Assembly (NCBI GenBank): GCA_031841125.1
Contig: CM063106.1
Span: 1,860,001 to 1,924,000, forward strand
Length of the DNA stretch: 64,000 bases
Direction of reading: 5' to 3'
Source: Acanthococcus lagerstroemiae
Lineage: Eukaryota; Arthropoda; Insecta; Hemiptera; Eriococcidae
In this document: one piece after another, positions 51,871 to 64,000 of the stretch
Layout: every line of letters starts with the position of its first letter
Position numbering within the stretch: position 1 is the first letter of the stretch
Notes under the pieces: model-generated
Databases searched by the model: none
The model's input: the letters and a program-made list of their open reading frames with translations, nothing else
What the model was told of the DNA's origin: nothing
Translations under genes and position numbers: made by a program

Positions 51871-53850
51871 TTAGTGCATTTTGAACCAGAGTAAAGTCCT
51901 GTCCCTTACTTTGTAGTTTTCTTGACCGGAATGTATCTGTGAGCCTTTTCTACTCATTTGGGTTCGTCTGACGAATTCTTCTCGAATCTACTAGAAACTT
52001 GCGGATATTTTTTCTTTAAATTCTTCCGATTTCCCGTTGACTTCGTTCGCGAATAAGTTCAATGGTGTTGTCATAACCTGATCGGAATATTTGTATTGTT
52101 CGGAACCAATTGTGGTTGGGTGAGAAATTAAAAGCAAATAATAATTAATAATTAAGTGGACTGTATATCATATGTATTTACATGATTAAACGCTCATCGA
52201 CTTACGAGTCGATGATCGAACCAAAACGTATACATACTCGTGCTGTACAATATTACAACTAAGAAAGAACTGAGGTACCCCGGCAAGAAGGTTCGCTCGA
52301 ATTGCCGTTGAAAAGAAGGACAAAAATAAGAGGAAGGACAGAACAAAAAGGCTATAAAAGAGAAATCGAGGATTCGAGGAGAAGATGCAGTCCGAGCGAC
52401 CGGCGTTTTAATATTATAAACACTCCTATACAGGGGTACCTAACATACGCGAGAACAAATTGTGTTGAAATTTCTTCGATGAAACTGCCGGAAAATTGTA
52501 CAACTATCGCGATCACAGCGTATATCATAGAAGCACAAATAGAGCTAAATAATATCGAATGCGAAATGACTCTAAATGTGACCGAAACCCAGCGAACTAC
52601 GAGTACGAACAGAGAAATTTTCGACGTTGGCAAAAAAAAAAACACAAAAGAAAAAACTAAGTGTGGAACATTTATATCGGAGTGTATAGTTACAGAACCG
52701 ACGAAATGGCGATAAGAGTTTATTTCGAGTTCGTTTTTTCATTTGTCTGACTATAAAATGTACCGAACGGAAGACGAGCATAGTTGGAAGATTATACTAG
52801 TGGAGCTTTACTCGATTAAATGGTACAATACCGTAATTCGTGTCTGGCTGGAAGAATTATTATTTATTTTTTTGTAATTCGGGTAGATACAAATGTATAT
52901 CTACCCGTATCTTGGAAAGAAAAGTCGGCTCTATATTGCGGTATTGCAACGATAACTACATTTTGGATTTCGAGAAAACATTGCATCATCTTATTGTACG
53001 ATCGCTGCACATTTTCGTAATTTCGTTGAACATTTGACAACTTTACTGGCGAATAATGCGAATGAACTGGCTGGATCACCGTGCAGCGCAAAGTCAAGCC
53101 GCCGCAAAAAACGTTGATAAATGTGTAAAAGTATTGTACGAGTAACTTCTATATTGAACTAGAAGTAGGTCATCATTTACGAATCCGTATTAGTGAATCC
53201 TACAATTAAATTCTACGTACTCGTATATTAGGAGGGCCCCTGTCAGCAATTATGGTTTTGAGAAAAACAACTTCAAAGTTTTCAAGCTGAAATAGGTACT
53301 CCTTTCAAACTGATTTGATTGAAAAATATGTTATTATAAAAAATGTTCACTGTGATTTCATTAATAGAAATGACTAGTTCATTGTTTAGTTCATTCAGAA
53401 ACGAACGCGGATGAATTAAGAAAAAAGGAGGATGACCAGGGCCCTTTTTAGAGCCATGGGAAAATTGGTGTGGTGAGACATGTTATGGTTATCAGTAGTT
53501 GTTTTCCCATAAGATAATATCGGTGAATTTCATGTATTACTCTTCTGTTTTGCTTGTTTCCATACATTTATACAACTTATGGAACAAAATACACAATTCC
53601 AAACTCGCTGTATGATGAGTTATTATGAATATTCTCGTGATTGAAGCTAATGTAGTAGTGAAGATTTCTCTCCATGCTGATAAGGCAACCGAAATGTGTA
53701 ATTTCTGAGGCATATTATCGTGAAATGAAACACTCGCTTTTCACCCTTTGATATAATGTAATGTATGCTTGGTTTTATTGACTGCATGATAAGTTTGTAC
53801 ACATCTCAGCACCAATTTCACTGAATATCATCTTAGAGAATGTATATTTC

Positions 53851-53982
53851 CAGTGGTGTAGTGGCAAATTTTCCAATGTGGAAACGCTGAATATATTTGA
53901 AAGTCCGAAAGTCGTATTTATATGATTTCCTATCTGCGGAAAACCAGCGTGGGAACGCCGTTACCGCTCTACTACACCACTG
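53851..53982. mobile_element. 132-bp hAT-type MITE with 8-bp duplication
   Basis: Ends CAGTGGTGTAGTGG and CTACTACACCACTG, flanked by a perfect TATATTTC duplication (53843-53850, 53983-53990). The pre-insertion target was itself an inverted repeat, TCTTAGAGAA...TTCTCTAAGA. Confidence 0.87.
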
Positions 53983-55020
53983 TATATTTCTCTAAGAATA
54001 TCATGTGTCGGTACATATACAGAGAGCGGGTTTCAGTTTCTCAACTTTAACACAGAGGAACACCAATAACAGTTTCGAAGACGTTGCTGTTCTGCTAAAG
54101 TGAACACTGGAACTTGTACTTGGCACCGCCATCTCACACTGTCACACCTGCAAATCGAAATTTTCCCTTGATGTCGTCTATTAAATTTTCCTACTTAACC
54201 ACGTTTCTCTGTCAAAACCTCAGAACACTCGAAGTTGCCATTTCACTTGAGAGCGATCTCAGAATGAAAGGCGCTTTTATAGTTCGACTGATCTATTGAT
54301 AAGAGGTAAAGCGACTGTATACAATGTAAACGGCTACAAGAGAGTGACGTATTTAAGACAGCATGGTACGTTGAATTCGTTGATTTCGGCAAAAATTTCA
54401 CCTACTTCCTAAAGAGTAGGACACGGAGAATCCGGAAATCAGCATCTCCGCAAAAAGGGTACCTATTCGTCAGGGGCCCTTTTGACCGATAACTCCTCAT
54501 ATAGACTTACTCTTAACGGTATAGATGATATTTCGAGCTAATAGGCTCTTTCCCAATTTCCATTAATCACGTAATTTCGCCGATTTGTTATAATAATTTT
54601 ATTTTATTCGAATGGAACTACCCCCCCCCCCCTCAGAATAGGGTACAAGAGCTCTCTAGGCAAAAAGGAGCATTGAAAGACCTTTTATCCACAAACTACG
54701 AGTATATTCTCGTATTACACGTTTCATCATAACCTAATAAAGTGTTATTCGCCAGACAGTGTAGCGAACACTTTTTCTACAAATACTAAATCGAAATCTT
54801 CGTCAATATGTGGATGTACAAATCTCAAGTTTTAAATTTCTTCGAGCAATATTGCACACGAATTGATACAATTATTCAAACTTCATTCGCCTGCAAATAC
54901 CACACTGCTTGTATCAGTTTGTATTCCCTTGCGAGCATCACGTTCCTTGCATCAGCCTGCGAGCACTACACCCTGCTAGTGCATCGCAACCACGGCAGAG
55001 CATTCTTATGTCTGTTTCGT

Positions 55021-55150
55021 GGATTGCGCCGACATGAGAATGTCGTCGTCCGCTACGCTGCGCAGAGCACGTTGCGCTCCATATTTTTGGCGCGCTCATT
55101 TTTTGGACCCTACGTTCGCTGGGCGATGACATTCTCATGCTGCGACAAAT
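55021..55150. repeat. imperfect inverted repeat
   Basis: GACATGAGAATGTCGTCGTC (55031-55050) pairs imperfectly with GATGACATTCTCATGCTGC (about 55124-55142), with CG-rich flanks partly pairing. It lies within the longest open frame of this region, which argues that the frame is incidental. Confidence 0.45.
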
Positions 55151-56020
55151 CGCAGTTGAAAATAGTATCGAACTCTTTACAACAAATGCGTAAAAAATCT
55201 CGTCCTCCCCACCCCCTTAGTTTCGTCCATGTTAGCGAACAGTTTTTTCTAGGGGAGCAAAAATTGTTGAATTCCCAACTGCGGCGGAGGCTAAGGGGGA
55301 AGCTGCCTTCATGCGAATTTGAGCACAATTACCAAGACTGTCTTATTTGATGAATTTCAGAGCGCTAGAATGAAAAACAGTCGGTAAATGGTGATCCGTG
55401 ATTATAAAGATAAAAAACACAGAAAGCGAGTTTTTCCATGATTCATTCATTTCCTATGTGTCCGGTACTCCACGTAATGTTTTGAATTTAGCAGTCTGTT
55501 TCTAGAAACTATATCGAAATGAAGTATTTTACACACCGGTTTGTGTTAAAAAAATAACGTTTCTTATACAGTTGTTAAAAAAAGGTCTTACATAAATAAA
55601 TTTCTCAGTATTTTCAAAAAAGAGAAGTCCTTCCTGTGGGTACGCGCGCGTGTATTCAGCATTGAATTCCCGATGAATTTTAAAATTTGAACTATTGAAA
55701 AACGAAATTTATTTTCACAAAAATAGGGGGTGGCTCGAGTGAGGTAACTACGCATCATTCGGATTTGACGTGAAACATCAGTTTATTTATATTCCATTTT
55801 CAACGTTTGCTCTCATCAGTAGAGAAATAATGTGGAATCTTTTCAGTCGAAGTACTTATCTTCCGAGTAAACTTCGTATTATCGCAAAATAACGAAGTGA
55901 TGAAAGAAAAAAGAAAAGCAGTTTCCCCACTCGCTTTTTTTTCATCATTGGTCCAGAAGAAGAAACAAAAAAAAAAGTGAAATACTGTTATTTTTGATAA
56001 ATAATAATAAAAGTGACAAC

Positions 56021-56268
56021 AATTGAAGCGTGCGGCCGAACAACGAGACAAGCGCCATCCTGGGCAAAATCGAGATTTTCAGTGGAACAAGTAGATTCGA
56101 GTCTCTATCTGCGAGTCTGTTTCAAGTAAATACCGCTAGATAGCGTCCAAGGTTAACTTAGATAAACGATTTTAGGTATAAGAGTATGAGTTGATTTTTT
56201 TAATAATGCTTCTCCTACACAATTTGGTATGTGGCGCTTGTCTCGTTGTTCGGCCGCACGCTTCAATT
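56021..56268. mobile_element. MITE with 37-bp perfect inverted ends
   Basis: AATTGAAGCGTGCGGCCGAA (continuing to 56057) is repeated as an exact complement at 56232-56268. Weaker pairing extends outward (GTGACAAC / AATTGTCAG). No coding capacity. The near-perfect ends suggest a recent insertion. Confidence 0.75.
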
Positions 56269-58324
56269 TAAGAATTGTCAGAATTGGAAAAAAAAAAAAA
56301 AAATCCGATTTAAAAATATAATAAGAATCTTATGAAGTTTTCAGACTACTGCACCCGAGTACCGAGTTCAAGAATGTCTGCAATCGACGTCTTCAAGGAG
56401 TCACCGAAAATAGGATTCTATTACGATTAATTCGGAGATTCTAAAATTAATTAAAACTGCATACGGGCAAATGAAAAGATCCTAACTTTCGAAAGATGTG
56501 TCCTTTGCCTTACCGGGTTCTGTCTGTGTAGGGTGGAGCATTACGATGGAAATGAGTGTTTTGAGAGAGTGAACATAGGCGCTATCAAACTTTGAAGAGA
56601 CCACCGAAAGAATACAAAAATTTTGATTGTTCGGAGTTAATCAAGAAAATTCGAGTAAAGTTAGGCCATTTCAGTCACCAGTTATATCGTACTGTGCCTA
56701 TATTCGTGCTCTTTACAAGAGTGTTAAGACTCGTGAACAGGCTGAGAAAAATGAAATTTCGTGAAAAAATTGAAAAGTGTTTTCCCATAAGTGGAGGAGG
56801 TGGTTTGCGATCCACGTTGTTCTCATTCGAACGAGCTGAAACTTTCCAAGGATATTATTCTGTTATAGTGAAACCAGCTGGGGGGGGGGGAGAGGTTGCG
56901 GCATAAAATTCGAATGTTCGAATATTAGGACTACATTAGTGTAAGTACGCAATAGGCTGAAAAAAAAACGGGCATTATATCAAGGACGAATATCCATCTT
57001 TTAGTTTACTTTTGTACAAATTTTTGGGTCCTTCAGATTTTTAATTATTCAAAAATCGCATATTTATAGAAAGTGAATTTCGATTTTGAAAACGAAATAA
57101 TTACAAGGAATACGAAGGAATTGTATTAAATAACAACAACCACATTTTATATATTTTCTACATCAAGCTCGAACCCTTTATCGAACACTCGAGTTTTTCA
57201 AAACTGCCGCATTCTAGGAAGAAAGTTAAGGGCTTAAGCGTTGATGAAAAAAGTGAAACTAAAATTTGTGCGTTATTACTCGATACAACACCTGTTGTTC
57301 TTTTCTAATGTGTTTTTCAATTAGAACTTGAGATTTGAGAAATCTGGTATTTTTGAAAGAATTTAGAATCTAGTAGAGGACTCGAGACGCGATATATATG
57401 AAACATTTAATTTAAAACATTAGTGTTTTTACTTGATACAATGAGTCTTATACCAACTAGAAACAAACAAACAGCGGGGAAGAGCATAAATGGCTGCGAA
57501 CAGAATTCGATTAGTTCATTAACCAGAAGTTCGAATTCTGTTCGAGTCGACGTTCATATAAATTGTTTACGAAATGAATATTTTGAGAAGTTGAAAATCG
57601 AGTAGAGGCCTACAGGAAATTTTCAAATGGTAAATATAGTTGTCAACGGAAAATTTGAATTTTACATCCTCGAGTAAGGATTCGGAATCGATTGCAAATG
57701 AATGAAATATTTTTGGAAACCGGGGAAACTCTGAATTTTGAGAAAACGGTTTTCTTTCATACATACTCGCGAGAAGTATATCGACCTACCTGCCAATGCA
57801 GGTCATTATTAAATCAAAATTCCACCCGTGGCTGTTAATTAACATTCATTTTCTTTTCTAAAGCTTTTATATTAAAACTTGTAGATTCCAAATTTTGAAC
57901 AGAAAAAGCTCGAGGACTCGATATTTTACGAGAAAAAGTTCGTACAACAATATCAACGACAGTACTACGTCAAAAATGAACCATTCTTTTCCGAGCATTA
58001 GTGATTTTCATAGCGTGTTTAACGAGAATGATGGTGATTTCTCTCACATTTGAAGCGCATGACATTCGTACGATTGAACATCTTTCAATGTTGACCATAC
58101 TACGCAGGTGTGAGTACATATTCCAGGCCAACTTTTGCGCACTTTCTTCAAACATAAGTGAAAAAGAATAAAATCAGTTTAACCTTAGGAAGAAAGTCTC
58201 AGAAGTCAATATTTTAAACTTGATCAAAATCTTTTCAACTACAGTCTCTTAAAACTGTGCATAAGAAATTCGACGTGACGTGGAAGTGAACGCGTTAACG
58301 ATAGGCTAATCTGTATTTTACAAA

Positions 58325-58539
58325 AGCCGGTTGCACATTACGCTGACGTTTCGTGTTAACACGACACTTGACGAAAACAAAATCATCTAGTTCAATTGGA
58401 CTGTTCACACTACACTAATGTGTCGTCATAATGCGTCATCTGACGACACATCAGTGTAGTTTGAACGGTCCAATTGAACCAGATGGTTTTGTTTTCGTCA
58501 GGTGTCGTGTTAACACGTCAGCGTAGTGTGCATCTAGCT
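58325..58539. mobile_element. palindromic MITE, copy 1 of a pair
   Basis: 215-bp near-palindrome; arms run through CGTGTTAACACGACA, GACGAAAACAAAA, CAATTGGAC and ACTACACT.ATGTGTCGTCA. The loop between the arms reads TAATGCGTCATC. Same family as 60314-60534. Confidence 0.82.
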
Positions 58540-60313
58540 TTTTAGTTACGACGTCACAGCGAATTCTTTCGGCGGCCAGTACAGGCGAAAGGTTCGTCGA
58601 GAAGGACGGGGTGAACGCCATTTGTCACATTAATTTTCGAAGAATTTTACATCAAATTCTAGTTTTTTGGCCGAACTGAATCTTTATTTTACGCTCATTG
58701 TAAGGTAGGTACCTAGGTAATCACTCGCTTCAGCAAGCCCCACCGTTGCCTCATTACTCCCGTTAAATGATACTCCTAAACTGCCTTCGTCATTTGGTTT
58801 CGATAATATTTCGTGAATTTTGCGACTTCTACTCTTCGACTGTTGCTACTTCACCGCATCGAATAATAAAGTTAGTGTAATATTCGTACACAGATTTTAC
58901 ACTGTCACGTTCGTATTTGTATATTTATTTACGCGAATGTGTTAGTTTGGCTGCCCCTTCAATTTTATCGTTGATACGAGCCCGCAAGCTCACTTCAAGC
59001 CGGCTTGATCGGGCATGATTCAGTATAATCCCGGCGGATGAGTAAATCTATTTTCTGGAAAACCCGTACCGCGCAAAATTATTAAATTTGTTTTCCATTA
59101 TTTTCGTTCGTTGCACTATTCCTTCTAACGAAACATTTCGTGCGAATCATTTTAACTTACAACTGTGTAGCAACTATGTACAGAGTACGCATATCCATAC
59201 GCAGATACTAATTATTAATACTCTTACATCGCTCGCGCCATGTACGGAGAAGAAGAAAAAACTGAGTCCTTATAACAATAGCCGAAAATTTATGAGAACG
59301 AATGGTCCGAGTGGACAGGAATTCTAGCGAACTACGAGTAGGAACATGAAAATCAGCTGAAAATAGGCGTGCGAGAAATACGACGGGTCTACGAGCCAGT
59401 GAATGAAATACTGACACCTGAATCCTTTTGGAAGAAAAGTTGAGCTTATCTGTAATTAGGTGACTTTGATTCCTACACTTTTAACGCGATACAATTCGAT
59501 GGAAATAAAAATTGAATTCTTGGCGTACGAGCTCGTTGAATAATTACCATATTTAACGGATTATTTGGAAGAAAATGAGTATGAATCTACGAGGCGAGAA
59601 AGAGCCGAACCCTGCTAGAAATAATTGCATTGTCTTGAGAAATAGGTAAGCCAAGCCGCCGCCGCCGTCGTCGTCATCGTTGTAGCGCCGGGGCGCCGGC
59701 ATGCGGGCGTGCCTACACAGCGGCGGAGTAGAAACGGAGTTGGCGATGCGTTCCAGCATTTTTACCAACTCGGCGCGTTTCGTTGACCCAAATACCAAAT
59801 ACGAATGTAAAAAGAATCACCAATGGAAACGAACGTAGGATGGAGACGTGAGCGAAGTGATAGCGACGCTTCTTTTTGAAATTTTTATCCACTATATATG
59901 GAACCGAAACATAGCTATTCGTATTCATATAGCGACCGAGGTACCTTATCGCCGAGTTTACACCGTCTTTCCCATCTTCGTATACATACATATATACACA
60001 ATAAGTACAGTAGAGCGTGTACATACGTAATGTATGTAATAACACTACACAACAATTTGAGATTTTGTAAAAAAAACAATGACACGAGAACACACGATTC
60101 TATAAGTACTTTCAATGAGAAATTTAATGCCGATGTTAGGTACAAATAATTTTTGGATTATATACGTAGTTAATTTTTTATTCTTATCTCCTATCTTAAA
60201 TGCGACTTTTAGTATCATCAAGATGATACCACTGATCAAACAACTATGCGCCATCAGTATTGTTATCACGTAGAGCTAAGATTTGCTGGCACTGGCCGAA
60301 TGAGTTTGTTTAA

Positions 60314-60534
60314 AGCTAGATGTACATTACGTTGACGTTTTCGTGTTAACACGACATATGACGAAAACAAAATCATCTAGTTCAACTGGACCGTTCACAC
60401 TACACTGATGTGTCGTCAGATGACGCATTATGACGACACATCAGTGTAGTGTGAACAGTCCAATTGAACTAGATGATTTTGTTTTCGTCGTGTGTCGTGT
60501 TAACACGAAACGTCAGCGTAATGTACAGCCAGCT
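60314..60534. mobile_element. palindromic MITE, copy 2 of a pair, TAA duplication
   Basis: 221-bp near-palindrome with ends AGCTAGATG and complement of AGCTGGCTG, flanked by TAA at 60311-60313 and 60535-60537. The loop reads GATGACGCATTA, the reverse complement of the copy 1 loop. Arm-specific differences (TGGACCGTTC versus TGGACTGTTC) also show this copy is inserted in the opposite orientation. Confidence 0.85.
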
Positions 60535-60599
60535 TAAGGGCAGATGGGATGTAGTCAAAGATGAACACGAATCAGAGTAGTACAAGGCCAGAGAAATAA

Positions 60600-61030
60600 A
60601 TGTTATTTTGCCGAATAATGCCGAAAGAGGCGTAAATGCCGAAATTCGAGTTAAATGCCGAATAACGCCGAAAACGATGATGTGCGCGCAACAATAAATT
60701 TGGTATTGCAAACAGACACTGAAATCACTGATTGCCATCGAGAAACATTTAGTCTCGATAACTGGAAACGAGAGGCCTTTCCCTACAAGAGCAACTGCTG
60801 ATTGTCCATGATGTTTCATCAAAACTTTATCAAATCCCAAATGCTCGTGGATACAGCCTGCAGACGAAGGCTGAAAAAGTTTTAATGGTGGTGTTCGACA
60901 AAGGATTTTTGTAATATTACCTGCTTGTAAACATCCAGTTTTCATTAAAATCTCGGCTTCCTTCTAATATTGTAAGCTCACTTTTCGTTATTGCCGAATA
61001 ATGCCGAAAGTTGTAATTTTAAATGCCGGA
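60600..61030. repeat. region bounded by AAATGCCGAA motif clusters
   Basis: GCCGAATAATGCCGAAAG occurs at about 60611-60628 and again at about 60993-61010 in the same orientation. The left cluster has further TGCCGAAA and CGCCGAAAA units. Between them lies a minus-strand open frame (60469-60945) without recognisable domains. Possibly a short element with direct tandem-motif ends. Confidence 0.4.
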
Positions 61031-63573
61031 TTTCCAATGTTTATTGTCGAAAATTCCTAGCTCTAGTTATCAGTATCCGTGTAGCTATTCGTGGACGACA
61101 TAAAGGAATAAAACGAGAAAAATTTGATAAAATTTCAATTTTAAACATGGAAAACTAGAAGTTTTCGGAAAAAAATGATTAACGCCATCGTATTCGGCAT
61201 TCAAAATATAGCTAAAATCATATAATCTTATCACTTTGTTTTTTATGCTGTTCTGTAGTGTAATACATATACGTATGTAAGATATTCGTTCTGCCGAATA
61301 TCTTAGTCGTTGGTTGTCGCGGTGATACTCGCAGACGGTCGAGCGCGCTCCAACTGATAAAAGCCGGAATTGAATAATTTCGATTTTCTTCCGAGAGCAG
61401 ACAGCTGTACTGCAATCCTACGGGACTCTTGACTTTTTGAATCGATTCAGTATTTTATTGCAATCGATTATGATTTATTAAAGTTACCACTTTACACGTA
61501 TATTTATAAGTTTTTACTGCTCGTCGTTGAATAATGAAGAAAACGGAAATCTCGATGTTTAAATTTATTTAAGAATCGATAAAAATATGATGTTTTCTGC
61601 GGGTAAAAAGAACATATACCAATGCAAATAAAATGTGAACTACGAAAATTTAATGCGAATAAGTAGCGAGAGTATGGTTCGAGCGATGACTCTCCGGTTG
61701 CAGGTAACCTACGAAGCAAACATTCCGAGCGATGATTAAAGGTACAATCATGATATGACTCGTATACCACAAAAATCACGTACATTCACGCACTAATTAG
61801 AATGGATCGAAAATGTAATCGAGTAGTCGTCGGAACATGTACAAACAGGGAGGATGACGCACGAGGTTACGAAGTTCTCACACCTATACGTGTATACACT
61901 AGTATGAAGTATGCCAATGTGTTATACGTATAGCAGCCGGGGTAGGTATTATACCGAACTTTTCGCTTCGTTGAATTTCAGCACCCGTTTCTCAACGATA
62001 TTATTGCCTTTATAGTCGACGAACCCGACGAATTATTTTAGCGTGTCGAATTTCAACGAGCTCTTCCAAATACGAGTACGAGTAAAATAATATTTCTTTT
62101 TCACAAGCGCATACCATACACCACTCCATCTTTCTAGTCGAACAAAACGTCGATTAAATCAACGCGCAAGATAGGGAAGGCTATAACAGGTAGACAACAG
62201 TCTTTTTACCATTCAAGAGTTTGCATTTACAAAAGTTCCGCGTAGCGCGTATAATATATTAAAATTTTACATCGACAACGTACCGCTCCACTATTTCAGT
62301 CACGTTCAGTATCCTCTTCGACTTCAAATCCGAATTAAATGTTTTTTCATCCCAAAACATCGTTTCGGACTTTCCGTTTTCATCACATACATACAAGAGA
62401 TATGGCGTCGACACGATCAATGTTGGTCAGTATCCGAAGTAACTTCAGGTATCTACTCGTAGTATTATTTTTTAACCACGCGCGCGTGCGTGCGACATTC
62501 TGCACCTCATTAAAAAGAAAGAAAAAAAAATGATAAGATCGGGGGACATCGTGTAGATTTAATTTACGTATCTGTAAATGCCGCGAAGTACAGAATTAGC
62601 CAGACAAGTGGCCGGACCCCGAATACAAGAAGGAACCAATAAAGGTGGTCGAAATTTTTGCGAAAATAATTAACGCCCTCGGACTGTTAAAGACTATCGA
62701 CGCGGAATGATATTCGACAAGATAAATAGAGTTAGCGGTATTCCAGAATGTAGCGATACTCGCTTATAAAGTATGTTACAGATATACTAGTTATAAGACG
62801 TTGCGTAACATTGTGGAATCAGCGCTTCTTTTTGTTTAGAACATACTCAATACCATCATTACTTGTGTACTGTGTAGCTCGTTAAGCTGTATATTCTAGT
62901 GGAAATAGCGACCCTTACTCCTCTATTCTCGCTACGCCTTCCCCCCTTTTGGCCGAGGAATCGCTGTGAACCAGTTGGTGGTTGCGGGGCGACAACTCGC
63001 GTAAGTACGCTTCCTAACCAGCCGGTGGTTATGAGCGGACGATAAGGGCCGCTCAAGGGGTCCAGCCCCCAAGTGTTCGACCGTAACTACGGTCCCACAC
63101 AGAACATCATTATCAAAACTATTGAAAATTGTAAAAAATCAACCACAGAAAAGTCTGCAAATTTGTTTATTAACTGAAACATCGTATGAAAAAATGTTTA
63201 CTGAGAATCATCGAAATTCCGAAATTAATTAACGTCGATAGAACTATCGATAGTATGTAGTTATCGATACTCAATTAATTTTATTTATCTTTTCAACTCG
63301 AAGGTTACGAATTATGGATTTAAAATCTGTAAAGGTCACCTTTTTTTTAGTGGGAGGGGGGGGGGGTCATAATCGCGAGTTTCACGATTAGATTGATAAT
63401 AACAAAAATTTCAGAGGATAAAATCCCTTTCGTGTGAATATTGTAACGTTTTGGACACCCTATAGGACTCGTCATTGGTGAAATAGAAATTTTCAAATAA
63501 AACTGACAACTAGTACCCTCGGTTCTCGATCTAACATACTGATTGCGCTTATCGGCGATGCACGGGGTAGTAA

Positions 63574-64000
63574 AAATATGCAAGCTTGCTCTCATTGTGG
63601 CTTTTCACAGGCCTTGTAAATAGTGCTCCGACTGACTTAACCTCGGAGCTCCGGACCCATTCATTTTTATCGTGCAAGCTAAAACAAGTCGGTAGAAGTC
63701 GCTGTGTGGCCGAGTGGTTAACGGGTCCGCTTCGCAATCCTTGCGTCTCGAGTTCGAGTCCCACCAACGTCGCAAAGCTAGTGATATTCGAATACTCCAA
63801 CTATAATCCTAGCAAACACAGTGACTACAGTATCAATCAAGGTAGAAAGATAACGCGTCCAATAAATCCGCCAGATCGAACGAAAAAGGCATTACAATCA
63901 CAGGGCGTGTTACCACCGGATCTAAAGGATTGGGACTGTCGGGTGCACGTCGTGGCTATAGCTTACTCAACGTCGTCAAATACGTGGTTAGTAAGTGAAC
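63574..64000 (+). other. reading frame open to the right window edge
   Basis: About 142 codons without a stop from 63574 to the edge. It passes through the tRNA-like sequence. The last 75 codons have protein-like composition (for example GRKITRPINPPDRTKKALQS and LPPDLKDWDCRVHVVAIAYS). I do not recognise the product. It may be part of a transposon or an exon of a neighbouring gene. Confidence 0.25.
63700..63773 (+). repeat. tRNA-like sequence, probable tRNA-derived SINE head or tRNA pseudogene
   Basis: A perfect Pol III A box TGGCCGAGTGG (63706-63716) and a near-consensus B box AGTTCGAGTCC (63751-63761) lie at tRNA-like spacing. Ser/Leu-type tRNAs start similarly. The anticodon and T-stem do not pair well, so a functional tRNA gene is unlikely. 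Confidence 0.55.

Larger units (their letters stand above)
48954..64000. other. upstream region of PDE11 (5' intron or intergenic)
   Basis: No further PDE11 coding exon was found. Contains several MITEs, a foldback pair, a motif repeat near 60.6-61.0 kb and a tRNA-like sequence at 63.7 kb, listed separately. Open frames of 100-180 codons here (for example 52302-52715 and 54808-55350, plus strand) have no recognisable domains. Confidence 0.5.

Noticed and set aside
52302..52715. 137-codon plus-strand frame
   Set aside because: Composition follows local AT-rich sequence, no recognisable motif, overlapped by a similar-length frame on the other strand.
54808..55350. 180-codon open frame on the plus strand, the longest single frame in the window
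   Set aside because: No domain, no splice or promoter support, and it spans an imperfect inverted repeat; likely chance.
60469..60945. 158-codon minus-strand frame
   Set aside because: Part of it is the arm of a MITE; the remainder has no family resemblance.
63700..63773. functional tRNA gene
   Set aside because: A and B boxes are good but the anticodon and T stems do not pair; annotated as tRNA-like instead.
1..64000. CRISPR arrays, bacterial operons or riboswitches
   Set aside because: Sequence is clearly eukaryotic; the repeats present are transposon ends and microsatellites, without spacer structure.

Overview
The window is eukaryotic nuclear DNA, AT-rich, with GT-AG introns, long introns and many non-autonomous DNA transposons. 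It fits an arthropod, most likely an insect; the order cannot be read safely from this sequence. The long single-frame runs usual in bacteria are absent.

One protein-coding gene can be supported in full. It lies on the minus strand and encodes a PDE11-type dual-specificity cyclic nucleotide phosphodiesterase (two GAF domains plus an HD-type catalytic domain). I assembled 16 coding exons from the start codon at 48884 down to 177. All 15 internal introns are GT-AG and phase-consistent, giving 884 codons up to the last exon fully inside the window. The C-terminal end lies off, or at, the left edge. The start codon sits behind a 5'UTR piece with its own splice acceptor, so at least one non-coding first exon lies further right (above 48953).

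Layout: 1-8106 holds the catalytic-domain exons 12-16, with a 6.3 kb intron carrying a Mutator-like element. 8107-14103 is an intron with foldback MITEs. 14104-23955 holds the GAF-B and linker exons 4-11. 23956-43164 is a 19.2 kb intron with a dead LINE reverse transcriptase, a CpG-dense block, a nested stack of hAT-type foldback elements, and a Ginger-like transposon with a SINE-like insertion. 43165-48953 carries the GAF-A and N-terminal exons, with a mariner foldback inside intron 1. 48954-64000 is upstream sequence with more MITEs, a tRNA-like sequence at 63.7 kb and a reading frame open to the right edge.

I did not find a new defence or biosynthetic system. The more unusual signals are repeat architecture: three elements whose inverted ends are built of short tandem motifs and flanked by about 9-bp duplications; hAT-type elements nested within one another with intact 8-bp duplications; a Ginger-like element split by a retroposon; a pair of near-palindromic MITEs differing in loop orientation; and a strong apparent excess of the word ACTCGTA/TACGAGT across the window.
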